From positions 1 to 5,510 of the forward strand of contig CAAGKY010000115.1 of assembly GCA_900770645.1 (NCBI GenBank): a stretch of DNA of 5,510 bases, given 5' to 3'. Below the pieces are notes generated by a model. The model searched no databases, was not told the DNA's origin, and saw only the letters and a list, made by a program, of their open reading frames with translations. The translations under genes were made by a program, and so were the position numbers. Origin of the DNA: Bacilli bacterium (GTDB lineage: Bacteria; Bacillota_I; Bacilli_A; ML615J-28; CAG-313). Of the stretch, positions 1 to 5,510 are shown in pieces (position 1 is the stretch's first letter; each line of letters opens with the position of its first letter).

Positions 1-601
1 ATTCATAATCGAAATAATTTTCTTTAAGTTTAATTCCTTTATTTTTAGAACTAACCCAATAATTATGATATTTACTATCACTAATCGCTTTTGAGACTTG
101 GAATTCTTCATCAAAAAAGCGCGTAATATTTTGACAATTTTCTAAATCATATCGATGAACTAATAGTTCAGAGACAACTCGATTAAATTCGTCATTTCCT
201 AAATTGTTTTTTAATAACTCTTCTAAAATAGGATCAGTTAAGAAATCATATGGATCAGCAACTTCTTTAAGTTGATAAATATAAATCATTTCATTTTTGT
301 CTTCTTTTAAGTACACTTCTAATAACCCTAATGCTTCTAATAAATGTCTTGCTTTTAAGAATTCATCAACTTCATTAATAAATAAACGAGAAAACAAAGT
401 TTTATGAGTTAAAACCGGTGACTCTATTTCTCCTTTTTCAACAAAGTTGAATAATGAAATATATAGATTTGTACTTACAGTTCCTATTATTGGAGCGTAT
501 AAATCACTTAGAATTTTTTTACGATAATCTGTTAGTGGTTCTCTTGTAGAAATAATTAGTCCATCATTTATCGATAAGATAAATTCTTTTGAACTATCCA
601 T
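1..601 (-). CDS. dnaB: Replication initiation / primosome protein DnaB (Bacillus type), N-terminal part, cut by window edge
   Basis: About 200 codons are visible from ATG at 601; the frame is open to the left edge, so the C-terminal half is missing (the family is about 450-470 residues). The product starts MDSSKEFILSINDGLIIS. The stretch REPLTDYRKKILSDLYAPIIG, then SLFNFVEKGE and HLLEALGLLEVYLKED, matches the pattern I recall for B. subtilis DnaB (a QxIxxLYQPLIGPVAFSLYxxLW block, then an xLEGIGLLKVYMKE block). This is the N-terminal winged-helix (DDBH1) region. In Firmicutes this protein works with DnaD and DnaI to load the replicative helicase at oriC and at restart sites; it is not the DnaB helicase of E. 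coli. The start overlaps the end of the preceding gene by 8 nt and has a strong AAGGGGG ribosome binding site, so translational coupling is likely. It is last in the visible polA operon, and dnaI would be expected next, off the edge. Confidence 0.85.
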   Translation of the reverse strand, partial: MDSSKEFILSINDGLIISTREPLTDYRKKILSDLYAPIIGTVSTNLYISLFNFVEKGEIESPVLTHKTLFSRLFINEVDEFLKARHLLEALGLLEVYLKEDKNEMIYIYQLKEVADPYDFLTDPILEELLKNNLGNDEFNRVVSELLVHRYDLENCQNITRFFDEEFQVSKAISDSKYHNYWVSSKNKGIKLKENYFDYE

Positions 602-965
602 TATTTCTAGCCCCCTTATGTATAAAAGTTAAATTTCTGTCTAACTCATTATAGAATTCTTCTATATGGTTAATTCCTCTTCCCATAGATAATAAGTAAT
701 GAGTAACGATATGTAAATCTACAGCCATTTCATAATAACTAACCGCAATAATACTAATTGTGATATCGCTAGTCATTCCTGATATTAACAATTCTTTAAA
801 TTGATCGTTAGTATCTACAACTTCATATCCCAACTTTTTCGCAACATTTATAACAGCATTTTTAGTTGTTTTATAATCATTTCGATAGTAACGAGTTAAT
901 AAACGTTCGTTTTTCGCAAAATCACTTGTTCCAAAATCGTTTGAGAAAAAATCTTTTATAGCCAT
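594..965 (-). CDS. Small conserved-looking protein of unknown function (123 aa) between mutM-coaE and dnaB
   Basis: I do not recognise this protein. It starts at ATG 965 behind an ideal AGGAGG site with a 5-nt spacer and ends in TAG at 594-596, so it is clearly translated. Residues 1-32 are hydrophilic. Next comes an amphipathic helix around residues 34-46 (AVINVAKKLGYEV), then alternating short strands (KELLISGM, ITISIIAVSYY, EMAVDLHIVTHYL), an RG turn, and a C-terminal helix (HIEEFYNELDRNLTF). This looks like a small soluble alpha/beta domain. There is no signal peptide, the hydrophobic part alternates as strands rather than forming a membrane helix, and there are no cysteines and no obvious catalytic motif. 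In B. subtilis the position before dnaB is held by nrdR, but the NrdR zinc ribbon (MxCPxC) and ATP-cone are absent, so it is not NrdR. Tight packing with the repair and replication genes suggests co-expression, which is not evidence of shared function. Confidence 0.85.
   Translation of the reverse strand: MAIKDFFSNDFGTSDFAKNERLLTRYYRNDYKTTKNAVINVAKKLGYEVVDTNDQFKELLISGMTSDITISIIAVSYYEMAVDLHIVTHYLLSMGRGINHIEEFYNELDRNLTFIHKGARNNG
611..617 (-). promoter_or_regulatory. Ribosome binding site of dnaB
   Basis: On the minus strand AAGGGGG lies 9 nt before the ATG at 601, inside the last codons of the upstream 123-residue gene. It fixes the dnaB start and shows that translation of the two genes is probably linked by the overlap ATGGATAG, which holds the start of one and the TAG stop of the other. 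Confidence 0.7.
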
Positions 966-970
966 GGGTT

Positions 971-976
971 CCTCCT
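971..976 (-). promoter_or_regulatory. Ribosome binding site of the 123-aa gene
   Basis: A perfect AGGAGG on the minus strand, 5 nt before the ATG at 965. It overlaps the TAG stop codon of the upstream mutM-coaE frame (975-977), so ribosomes finishing that gene end directly on this site. Confidence 0.8.
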
Positions 977-2459
977 ATTTTAGTGTATCTAAATATTTTT
1001 CAATGTTTGTATATAATTCTAATATACTTCCTTTATTTTCTAGTAAATAATACTTTACTTTATTTTTTTTAGCGTAAGCTATTTTTTCTTCTGTTGATAA
1101 TTGTGAAGCTATTTTTTGTTTAGCTAATTCAATACTTATATTATCACGTTTTATTAAGCGTTCAATAATATTGTTTTCATCACAATCAACAATTAATACT
1201 TCATCAAATAAATCATCATATCTAGCTTCAAACAATAAAGGTACAGCTACAAATATAACTCGATGTTTATTTGTATTATTGATTATAGCATTTTTTTGTC
1301 GTTTAAGGGATGAAATAACTATTTTTTTTATAATTGGATGCATTAAGTTATTTAAGTCTTGTCGTTTATTGTCATCACTAAAAATATAATTACCTAAAAT
1401 ATTACGTTTAACGATTCCATCTTGATAGAATGTATCCACAATATTTTGTCCCCATTTTTCACTTAGTTGGTTCATAATATTTGGTAAGTAGATAGAATCT
1501 TTTTCAAGAAGCGACTTACTTATAACATCAGTATCAATTACTGAATAGTCATTTTCTGTCAAGTAATTAGTAATCATCGTTTTACCACTAGAAATTAATC
1601 CTGTAATTCCAACAACTGTTACTTTATTTTTTTCTTTTTGACATTTTGGACATAAATATGTGCCTCGCCCACCTACTACAGTTTTAATAATAGTTGTTCC
1701 ACAATTTATACAAGATTCTCCTTCTTTAGTATGAACCATTAAATTAATTTGAAAACGCCCTGTTACTCCTAAACTACTAGTATATGAACGAATAGTTGTT
1801 CCACCACATTCAATCGCATGAGCTAATATACTTCTTGCGTTATCTAAAATCGTTTTAGTTTCTTCTAAGGTAATATCACAACCTTTTGTAAGGGGGTGAA
1901 TATTACTTTTAAAACATACTTCATCGACATATATATTCCCAAGACCTGCAAGATTTTCTTGATCTAACAATAGTGTTTTAATGGGAATATTTTTATTTTT
2001 TATTTTATCGTATAACCCTTGATAATTAGTAGAAACATTAGCTTCTTCTCCTAGTTTTACAAGTGACTTATACTGCATTATTTCTTTAATATCCGTACTA
2101 TCGATAATAGCCATAACCCCAAATTTACGTGTATCATGATAACGAAGTGAAGTTCCATCATCAAAGGTAAAAACAATATGTTCGTGTTTAACTATTTCAT
2201 CGTTTAAATTTTTAATGAAATATTTACCTTCCATTCGTAAATGAGAGATTAAACTTACATTATCGAATATAAATACTAAGTATTTACCATAACGGTAAAA
2301 TGAATTTAATTTTTGATTAATTAATTTCTTTTTAAATTCATCTGGGCTTATGTTTTCTAACATTTTATCGTATAAAACTTCTACACTTGTAATTCTTTTA
2401 CCGACTAATTTATTTTCTAATGTTAGTTTTACCGTTTCTACTTCTGGTAATTCTGGCAT
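975..2459 (-). CDS. mutM-coaE: Fused formamidopyrimidine-DNA glycosylase (MutM/Fpg) and dephospho-CoA kinase (CoaE)
   Basis: One 494-residue frame carries two complete enzymes. Residues 1-274 are MutM, a bifunctional glycosylase/AP lyase that removes 8-oxoguanine and FapyG. It has the MPELPEVET start with catalytic Pro2 and Glu3, Lys59, the HLRMEG strand with Met76, the DTRKFG probe loop (Arg111, Phe113), the GLGNIYVDE helix-turn, and a zinc finger C250-x2-C253-x16-C270-x2-C273 with Arg265. CoaE, which phosphorylates dephospho-CoA with ATP in the last step of CoA synthesis, begins at about residue 280 without its own ATG. It has a P-loop at 287-294 (GLISSGKT), DTD at 309-311, the HP motif, VPLLFE, the lid RLIKRD and the SQLSTEEK region. 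In B. subtilis the two are separate genes of the same cluster. The linker is only about 6 residues and sits on an A7 tract, so a natural fusion, programmed slippage and a one-base sequencing error all remain possible. The start is supported by GGTGAT just upstream. Confidence 0.9.
   Translation of the reverse strand: MPELPEVETVKLTLENKLVGKRITSVEVLYDKMLENISPDEFKKKLINQKLNSFYRYGKYLVFIFDNVSLISHLRMEGKYFIKNLNDEIVKHEHIVFTFDDGTSLRYHDTRKFGVMAIIDSTDIKEIMQYKSLVKLGEEANVSTNYQGLYDKIKNKNIPIKTLLLDQENLAGLGNIYVDEVCFKSNIHPLTKGCDITLEETKTILDNARSILAHAIECGGTTIRSYTSSLGVTGRFQINLMVHTKEGESCINCGTTIIKTVVGGRGTYLCPKCQKEKNKVTVVGITGLISSGKTMITNYLTENDYSVIDTDVISKSLLEKDSIYLPNIMNQLSEKWGQNIVDTFYQDGIVKRNILGNYIFSDDNKRQDLNNLMHPIIKKIVISSLKRQKNAIINNTNKHRVIFVAVPLLFEARYDDLFDEVLIVDCDENNIIERLIKRDNISIELAKQKIASQLSTEEKIAYAKKNKVKYYLLENKGSILELYTNIEKYLDTLK
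1627..1633 (-). other. A7 slippery tract at the MutM/CoaE junction
   Basis: Read on the minus strand, the junction codons are GAA AAA AAT AAA GTA, giving the heptamer A AAA AAT in zero frame. A -1 ribosomal slip there meets TAA at once (1626-1624) and would release MutM alone. One inserted A also exposes that TAA. One deleted A gives AAA ATA AAG TAA, ending MutM, and at the same time opens a frame from the ATG at 1644-1642 (MSKRKNKVTVVG) into CoaE. The sequence pattern is directly visible; whether slippage occurs is inference. The arrangement resembles the dnaX site A AAA AAG, where a -1 shift gives the short product, but A AAA AAT is expected to slip less. Confidence 0.35.
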
Positions 2460-2462
2460 ATT

Positions 2463-2468
2463 ATCACC
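2463..2468 (-). promoter_or_regulatory. Ribosome binding site of mutM-coaE
   Basis: On the minus strand AAAAGTGGTGAT lies just before AATATG at 2459. GGTGAT pairs with the extreme 3' end of 16S rRNA (complement of ATCACC), and the longer block differs from the full AAAGGAGGTGAT by little. It lies in the 21-nt gap after polA and supports the MPELPEVET start. Confidence 0.65.
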
Positions 2469-2480
2469 ACTTTTCTTTTT

Positions 2481-5117
2481 TTATTTTAAATCCCAAGTTG
2501 ATCCACTTTCAACGTCTACTTCTAATAATACATTAAGTTTAACAGCTTGTTCCATTGTATCTTTTAAAACTTTTTTAACAATTTCTATTTCGTCACTACA
2601 TACATCAATAATAAGTTCATCGTGTACTTGAGCAACCATTTTACTTTTTAGTGACATTTCATGCATTTTTTTATTAACTTCAATCATCGCAATCTTTATG
2701 ATATCGGCCGCAGAACCTTGGATAGGAGCATTCATTGCGGTACGTTCTCCAAATTTTTGAAGATTGTAATTACTACTATTAAGTTCTGGAATATAACGTC
2801 TACGTTTAAAGATTGTTTCAGTATATCCTTTTACTCTTGCTTCTTTTATTGTATTTTCTAAATATGTTTTGATTTCTGGATAAATCATAAAATATTTTTC
2901 AATAAATGAGGCTGCTTGGTACTGAGGAATATGTAATGTTTCCGCAAGTCCCCAATCACTCATTCCGTATACAATTCCAAAGTTTACAGCTTTTGCTTGA
3001 CGTCGCATTTCTTTTGTAACCTCAGTTAGTGGCACATTATTAATTTTTGCGGCAGTAGATGCATGTAAATCGATTGAATTGTTGAAATCTTGTAACATTC
3101 CTTTACAATTTGATATATCCGCAAGAATTCTTAATTCTATTTGTGAATAGTCTGCACTAACTAAGATACCATTTTCAAATGATGAAATAAAAGCAGAACG
3201 AATAATCTTACCTTCTTCAGTTCGAATAGGAATATTTTGAATATTTGGTTCTACACTTGATAAACGTCCAGTCATCGTTAAATACTGTTTAAATATTGTA
3301 TGAACTTTTTGATCAGCCATATGAATTTCATTACTTAATCCTTCTACATATGTCGAAATCAACTTACTATATTTACGATATTCTAAGATTTGTTCGATAA
3401 TTGGGTGAACATCTTTTAATGATTCTAATACTTCTACACTTGTAGAGTAACCCGTTTTATTCTTTTTACCTTTACCAAGCATCATTTCATCAAATAAAAC
3501 TACTCCTAATTGCTTTGGTGATGAAATATTAAATTCATGACCTGCGTATTCATAAATAGCCATTTTTGATGCATCTAGTTTTTCACTAAATACTCTTCCA
3601 ATTTCATCTAAAGTAGTTTTAGATACTTTGAATCCATTGATTTCCATTTCTGCTAAAACTAAAGCAAGTGGTAATTCAATGTCTTCTAATAAACTCATTA
3701 ATCCTTCTTCTTGTAGTCTACTAATTATTACTGGTTTAGCTTCTTTTAAAGCAATTGCTTTATCCATTGTATATTTTGCATATATTTCAAAAAGAGGAAC
3801 AACATATTTTGTTTTCTTACTATAGATTTCTTCATGATATGGAATATGGGCATTAATAAAATTATCAATTACTGTCTTTAAATCACCGCTTGGATAATTT
3901 GGATTTAATACATATGATGCTAACATTAAATCAAACTTAATATTCTTAATTTCTAATCCTAGTTGATTTAACGCAACAACCATTTTTTTCATATCGATAA
4001 CGTTCTTAGGATAATCACTTTTTAGATAATTTTGAATATCATTATCAAACATTTCTGTTTTATCTACAAAATAAACATCGTTATCAACTAAAACACTCAA
4101 CCCAAGAATATTGGCTTTATGATAGTTATCTCCATCTAATTCAATATCTAAGTATGCTTCTTGATTTAATTTGGTTTTTAATTCAGCTAATTCATTATAA
4201 TGATATTGATAATTAACAACTTGTTTTTCGATATTAGTAGGTTCTATTTCTATTTTACGTAAAAATGATTTAAATTCAACTTTTTCAAAGAATTTACGTA
4301 ATTCATGATAATCAGGTTTATTGATTAATATGTCATCAAGTCCAAATTCAAATGGAACTTCGGTATAGATGGTTGCTAGAAACTTTGTTTTTTTCGCCAC
4401 TTCCGCATCACTTTCAAAAGCTTCTTTTGTTTTACCTTTTAATAAATCAATATTTTCAATAATATTTTCTAAACTACCATATTGTTGAAGTAATGTTAAT
4501 GCTGTTTTTGGCCCTATACCTTTAACACCAGGTAAGTTATCAGAATTATCTCCAATCATAGCTTTATAATCTACATGTTGACAAGGATTAAACCCTAGTT
4601 TTTCGTAGAAGTTTTTATCATTATAATCATCTAATTCAGTTATACCTTTTTTAGTTAAATGAACTGTAATATGTTCATCTACTAATTGTAATAAGTCTTT
4701 ATCACCAGAAATAACTTGAGAATCATATCCAGCTTTACTTGCAAGCTTAGCCATTGATCCAACAATGTCATCAGCTTCATAATCTAATAATTCTAATTGT
4801 TTAATACCTAAAACATTTAAATATTCTTTAATTAATGGTATTTGCATACCTAATTCTTCAGGCATCTTTTTTCTTGTTCCTTTATAGTCAGCATATTGTT
4901 GATGGCGGAATGTTTGTTTCCCAGCATCAAATGCCACTAACATGTGAGTTGGATTCATTGAATCTGTAATCTTATTCATCATGTTAACAAATCCATATAA
5001 AGCATTCGTATATAACCCATTAGATGTCTGCATTAAATTCCCAGTGTATGCAGTTGCATAATAGGCTCTAAACATTAAACTATTTCCATCGATAATTACA
5101 ATTGTTTTATTTTCCAT
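2481..5117 (-). CDS. polA: DNA polymerase I, three-domain, with probably inactive proofreading domain
   Basis: The 878-residue product is full length for Bacillus-type Pol I and acts in gap filling and Okazaki-fragment maturation. The 5'-3' exonuclease/flap domain (about 1-290) has IDGNSL with Asp10, FDAGKQTFRH (Asp64, Arg71), EADD (115-118), SGDKD (Asp139, Asp141), and MIGDNSDNLPGVKGIGPKTA with its helix-hairpin-helix. The 3'-5' exonuclease-like domain (about 300-470) keeps Asp324 and Glu326 of the DxE motif. By alignment with remembered E. coli Pol I, Asp424 is Met379 and Asp501 is Thr450, so proofreading is probably lost, as in Bacillus Pol I. The polymerase domain (about 475-878) has TGRLSS, motif A DYSQIELR (Asp656), O-helix RRQAKAVNFGIVYG (Arg705, Lys709, Phe713, Tyr717) and motif C VHDE (Asp833). 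Phe713 is the usual bacterial residue at the sugar-selectivity site. The start matches other Pol I N-termini. It is first in the minus-strand operon, 21 nt before mutM-coaE. Confidence 0.97.
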   Translation of the reverse strand: MENKTIVIIDGNSLMFRAYYATAYTGNLMQTSNGLYTNALYGFVNMMNKITDSMNPTHMLVAFDAGKQTFRHQQYADYKGTRKKMPEELGMQIPLIKEYLNVLGIKQLELLDYEADDIVGSMAKLASKAGYDSQVISGDKDLLQLVDEHITVHLTKKGITELDDYNDKNFYEKLGFNPCQHVDYKAMIGDNSDNLPGVKGIGPKTALTLLQQYGSLENIIENIDLLKGKTKEAFESDAEVAKKTKFLATIYTEVPFEFGLDDILINKPDYHELRKFFEKVEFKSFLRKIEIEPTNIEKQVVNYQYHYNELAELKTKLNQEAYLDIELDGDNYHKANILGLSVLVDNDVYFVDKTEMFDNDIQNYLKSDYPKNVIDMKKMVVALNQLGLEIKNIKFDLMLASYVLNPNYPSGDLKTVIDNFINAHIPYHEEIYSKKTKYVVPLFEIYAKYTMDKAIALKEAKPVIISRLQEEGLMSLLEDIELPLALVLAEMEINGFKVSKTTLDEIGRVFSEKLDASKMAIYEYAGHEFNISSPKQLGVVLFDEMMLGKGKKNKTGYSTSVEVLESLKDVHPIIEQILEYRKYSKLISTYVEGLSNEIHMADQKVHTIFKQYLTMTGRLSSVEPNIQNIPIRTEEGKIIRSAFISSFENGILVSADYSQIELRILADISNCKGMLQDFNNSIDLHASTAAKINNVPLTEVTKEMRRQAKAVNFGIVYGMSDWGLAETLHIPQYQAASFIEKYFMIYPEIKTYLENTIKEARVKGYTETIFKRRRYIPELNSSNYNLQKFGERTAMNAPIQGSAADIIKIAMIEVNKKMHEMSLKSKMVAQVHDELIIDVCSDEIEIVKKVLKDTMEQAVKLNVLLEVDVESGSTWDLK

Positions 5118-5127
5118 AACTAAACCA

Positions 5128-5132
5128 TTCCT
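5128..5132 (-). promoter_or_regulatory. Ribosome binding site of polA
   Basis: On the minus strand ATAGGAATGG precedes the ATG at 5117. AGGAA lies 10 nt before the start codon, a moderate site with slightly long spacing. Confidence 0.5.
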
Positions 5133-5145
5133 ATCAATTTATTTT

Positions 5146-5151
5146 ATCATA
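5146..5151 (-). promoter_or_regulatory. Possible -10 box of the polA operon
   Basis: TATGAT on the minus strand matches TATAAT in five of six positions and would start transcription about 20 nt before the polA ATG, just ahead of its AGGAA site. The expected -35 position (about 5169-5175) reads AATAAT/TAATAA, a poor match. In DNA this AT-rich the call is weak; the nearby TATAAA at 5154-5159 and TAAAAT at 5141-5146 are alternatives. Confidence 0.3.
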
Positions 5152-5191
5152 TTTTTATAAATAATGAGATTATTACGTTAATTTTATTTTT

Positions 5192-5197
5192 TATATT
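5192..5197 (+). promoter_or_regulatory. Possible -10 box of the lipoprotein gene
   Basis: TATATT on the plus strand, with a weak TTATTA 16 nt upstream (5170-5175), would give a leader of about 20 nt. The alternative is TAAAAT at 5213-5218, which would place the transcript start on the ATG itself (leaderless). Both are weak calls in AT-rich DNA. Confidence 0.2.
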
Positions 5198-5202
5198 TTA
5201 AA

Positions 5203-5218
5203 ATTTTATGCATAAAAT
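5203..5218. repeat. Perfect 16-bp palindrome just before the lipoprotein start
   Basis: ATTTTATGCATAAAAT reads the same on both strands, is centred at 5210/5211 and ends 6 nt before the ATG at 5225. It could be a site for a dimeric regulator or part of a promoter. A palindrome of this length is not rare by chance in such AT-rich DNA, so its position is the main reason to note it. Confidence 0.4.
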
Positions 5219-5224
5219 AATAAT

Positions 5225-5510
5225 ATGAAAAAAATTATCTCTTTATTTTTAATTATTTTTATTATTTCTATGACTGGATGTATAAGTAAAAAAAATAATT
5301 ATCTTCCAAATAAGATAATTATTCCCATTAGTTTTACTAATCAAATATCTAAGTATCAAAGTTATCAAAACAAACAATTGATTAACTATTATCGATACTA
5401 TTTAGATGATTACTCTATTATTGAATCCTTGAATAATGTAAATCACCCTAATTTTCTAAATATCAATTTTCCAAAACCTGCAATTAATATTAATAACTTA
5501 TTATTAGTTA
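5225..5510 (+). CDS. Predicted lipoprotein, N-terminal part, cut by window edge
   Basis: Ninety-five codons are open from ATG 5225 to the right edge; such a run without a stop is unlikely by chance in this AT-rich DNA. The N-terminus is a classic lipoprotein signal: MKKIISLFLIIFIISMTGC, with two lysines, a hydrophobic stretch of about 13 residues, and a lipobox MTGC whose Cys19 would be lipidated and anchor the protein on the outer face of the membrane. After it come a polar linker (ISKKNNY) and a sequence rich in Asn, Ile and Tyr (for example LINYYRYYLDDYSIIESLNN) that I do not recognise; no binding or catalytic motif is visible. No Shine-Dalgarno sequence is seen upstream, unlike the four minus-strand genes. 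It is transcribed away from polA, so it is not part of that operon. Function unknown; adhesin, substrate-binding and cell-wall roles are all open. Confidence 0.75.
   Translation, partial: MKKIISLFLIIFIISMTGCISKKNNYLPNKIIIPISFTNQISKYQSYQNKQLINYYRYYLDDYSIIESLNNVNHPNFLNINFPKPAININNLLLV
5288..5295 (+). repeat. A8 homopolymer two codons after the lipobox cysteine
   Basis: The codons are AGT AAA AAA AAT AAT. With nine A the next codon is TAA; with seven A the frame reaches TAA after about eight codons. The tract therefore sits where a one-base change in length would switch the lipoprotein off. That it does vary is inference only. Confidence 0.5.
5294..5323. repeat. 12-bp perfect inverted repeat with 6-nt loop inside the lipoprotein gene
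   Basis: Arms AATAATTATCTT (5294-5305) and AAGATAATTATT (5312-5323) pair fully around a CCAAAT loop. Only two of the twelve pairs are G-C, so the hairpin is weak. On the minus strand it is followed by T8, the shape of an AT-rich intrinsic terminator; on the plus strand it would form in the early coding region of the lipoprotein mRNA. Confidence 0.45.

Larger units (their letters stand above)
5118..5224. other. Divergent AT-rich intergenic region between polA and the lipoprotein gene
   Basis: These 107 nt, almost all A and T, must hold the start signals of both the polA operon and the plus-strand lipoprotein gene. Several TATAAT-like boxes are possible on each strand because of the base composition, and no convincing TTGACA box stands out. 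I see no riboswitch, no tRNA and no GC-containing terminator here. Confidence 0.6.

Noticed and set aside
594..965. The 123-residue gene as nrdR, which precedes dnaB in B. subtilis
   Set aside because: No cysteines, no zinc ribbon and no ATP-cone motif; the length and pattern do not fit.
594..965. A membrane helix in the hydrophobic middle part of the 123-residue protein
   Set aside because: The stretch is broken by Ser, Asp, Glu, Tyr and His in a strand-like alternation and is not a continuous hydrophobic helix.
1171..1389. Plus-strand open frame of 72 codons
   Set aside because: Lies wholly antisense to the CoaE domain, which has clear family motifs; no ribosome binding site or recognisable product.
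2460..2490. T-rich run on the plus strand between polA and mutM-coaE as a possible terminator
   Set aside because: No stem precedes it, and on the transcribed (minus) strand it reads as A-rich, so it cannot end polA operon transcripts; it is the ribosome binding region of mutM-coaE.
2350..2631. Plus-strand open frame of 93 codons
   Set aside because: Antisense across the start of mutM-coaE and the end of polA; its Ser/Thr-rich product is what results from reading the opposite strand of these genes.
2661..2861. Plus-strand open frame of 66 codons
   Set aside because: Antisense to the polymerase domain of polA, with no independent support.
3628..3825. Plus-strand open frame of 65 codons
   Set aside because: Antisense to the exonuclease-like/polymerase border of polA, with no independent support.
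1..5510. Mycoplasma genetic code (TGA as Trp)
   Set aside because: The Trp codons checked in dnaB, coaE and polA are all TGG and the frames need no TGA read-through, so the standard code explains the window. Absence of TGA stops leaves a little doubt.

Overview
The window comes from a very AT-rich, low-GC bacterium. The chromosomal gene order resembles polA-mutM-coaE-(nrdR)-dnaB of Bacillus subtilis, so the source is in or near the Bacilli/Erysipelotrichia/Mollicutes. A full three-domain Pol I argues against a classical Mycoplasma, which keeps only a stand-alone 5' exonuclease. The four tryptophan codons checked, in polA, the coaE part and dnaB, are all TGG, and the visible stops are TAA or TAG. 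This fits the standard bacterial code, although no TGA stop is present to prove it. Haloplasma/Turicibacter/Izemoplasma/Acholeplasma-like bacteria are plausible sources, but the exact taxon is not resolved.

Layout. From about 5117 down to 1, four genes lie head to tail on the minus strand and look like one operon. They are polA (DNA polymerase I), a single reading frame joining MutM/Fpg (8-oxoguanine glycosylase) to CoaE (dephospho-CoA kinase), a 123-residue protein of unknown function, and the 5' part of dnaB (primosomal/replication-initiation protein), which runs off the left edge. Gaps are 21 nt and 9 nt, followed by an 8-nt overlap, and there is no terminator between the genes. A 107-nt AT-rich divergent intergenic region (5118-5224) separates polA from a plus-strand gene. 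That gene encodes a predicted lipoprotein and is cut by the right edge.

Function. The operon groups DNA repair synthesis (PolA), base excision of oxidised purines (MutM) and replication initiation (DnaB), with the last step of CoA synthesis (CoaE) carried along. The points most worth following are: the MutM-CoaE join, which sits on an A7 tract where any single-base slip ends translation within a few codons and where a one-base deletion would restore two classic overlapping genes; a Pol I proofreading domain that keeps the DxE motif but has lost two other metal ligands; the unrecognised small gene before dnaB; and an A8 tract just after the lipobox of the lipoprotein gene, arranged like a phase-variation switch. 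I saw no mobile element, CRISPR array, tRNA or rRNA. Most of the window is ordinary housekeeping DNA and I do not claim a new system.
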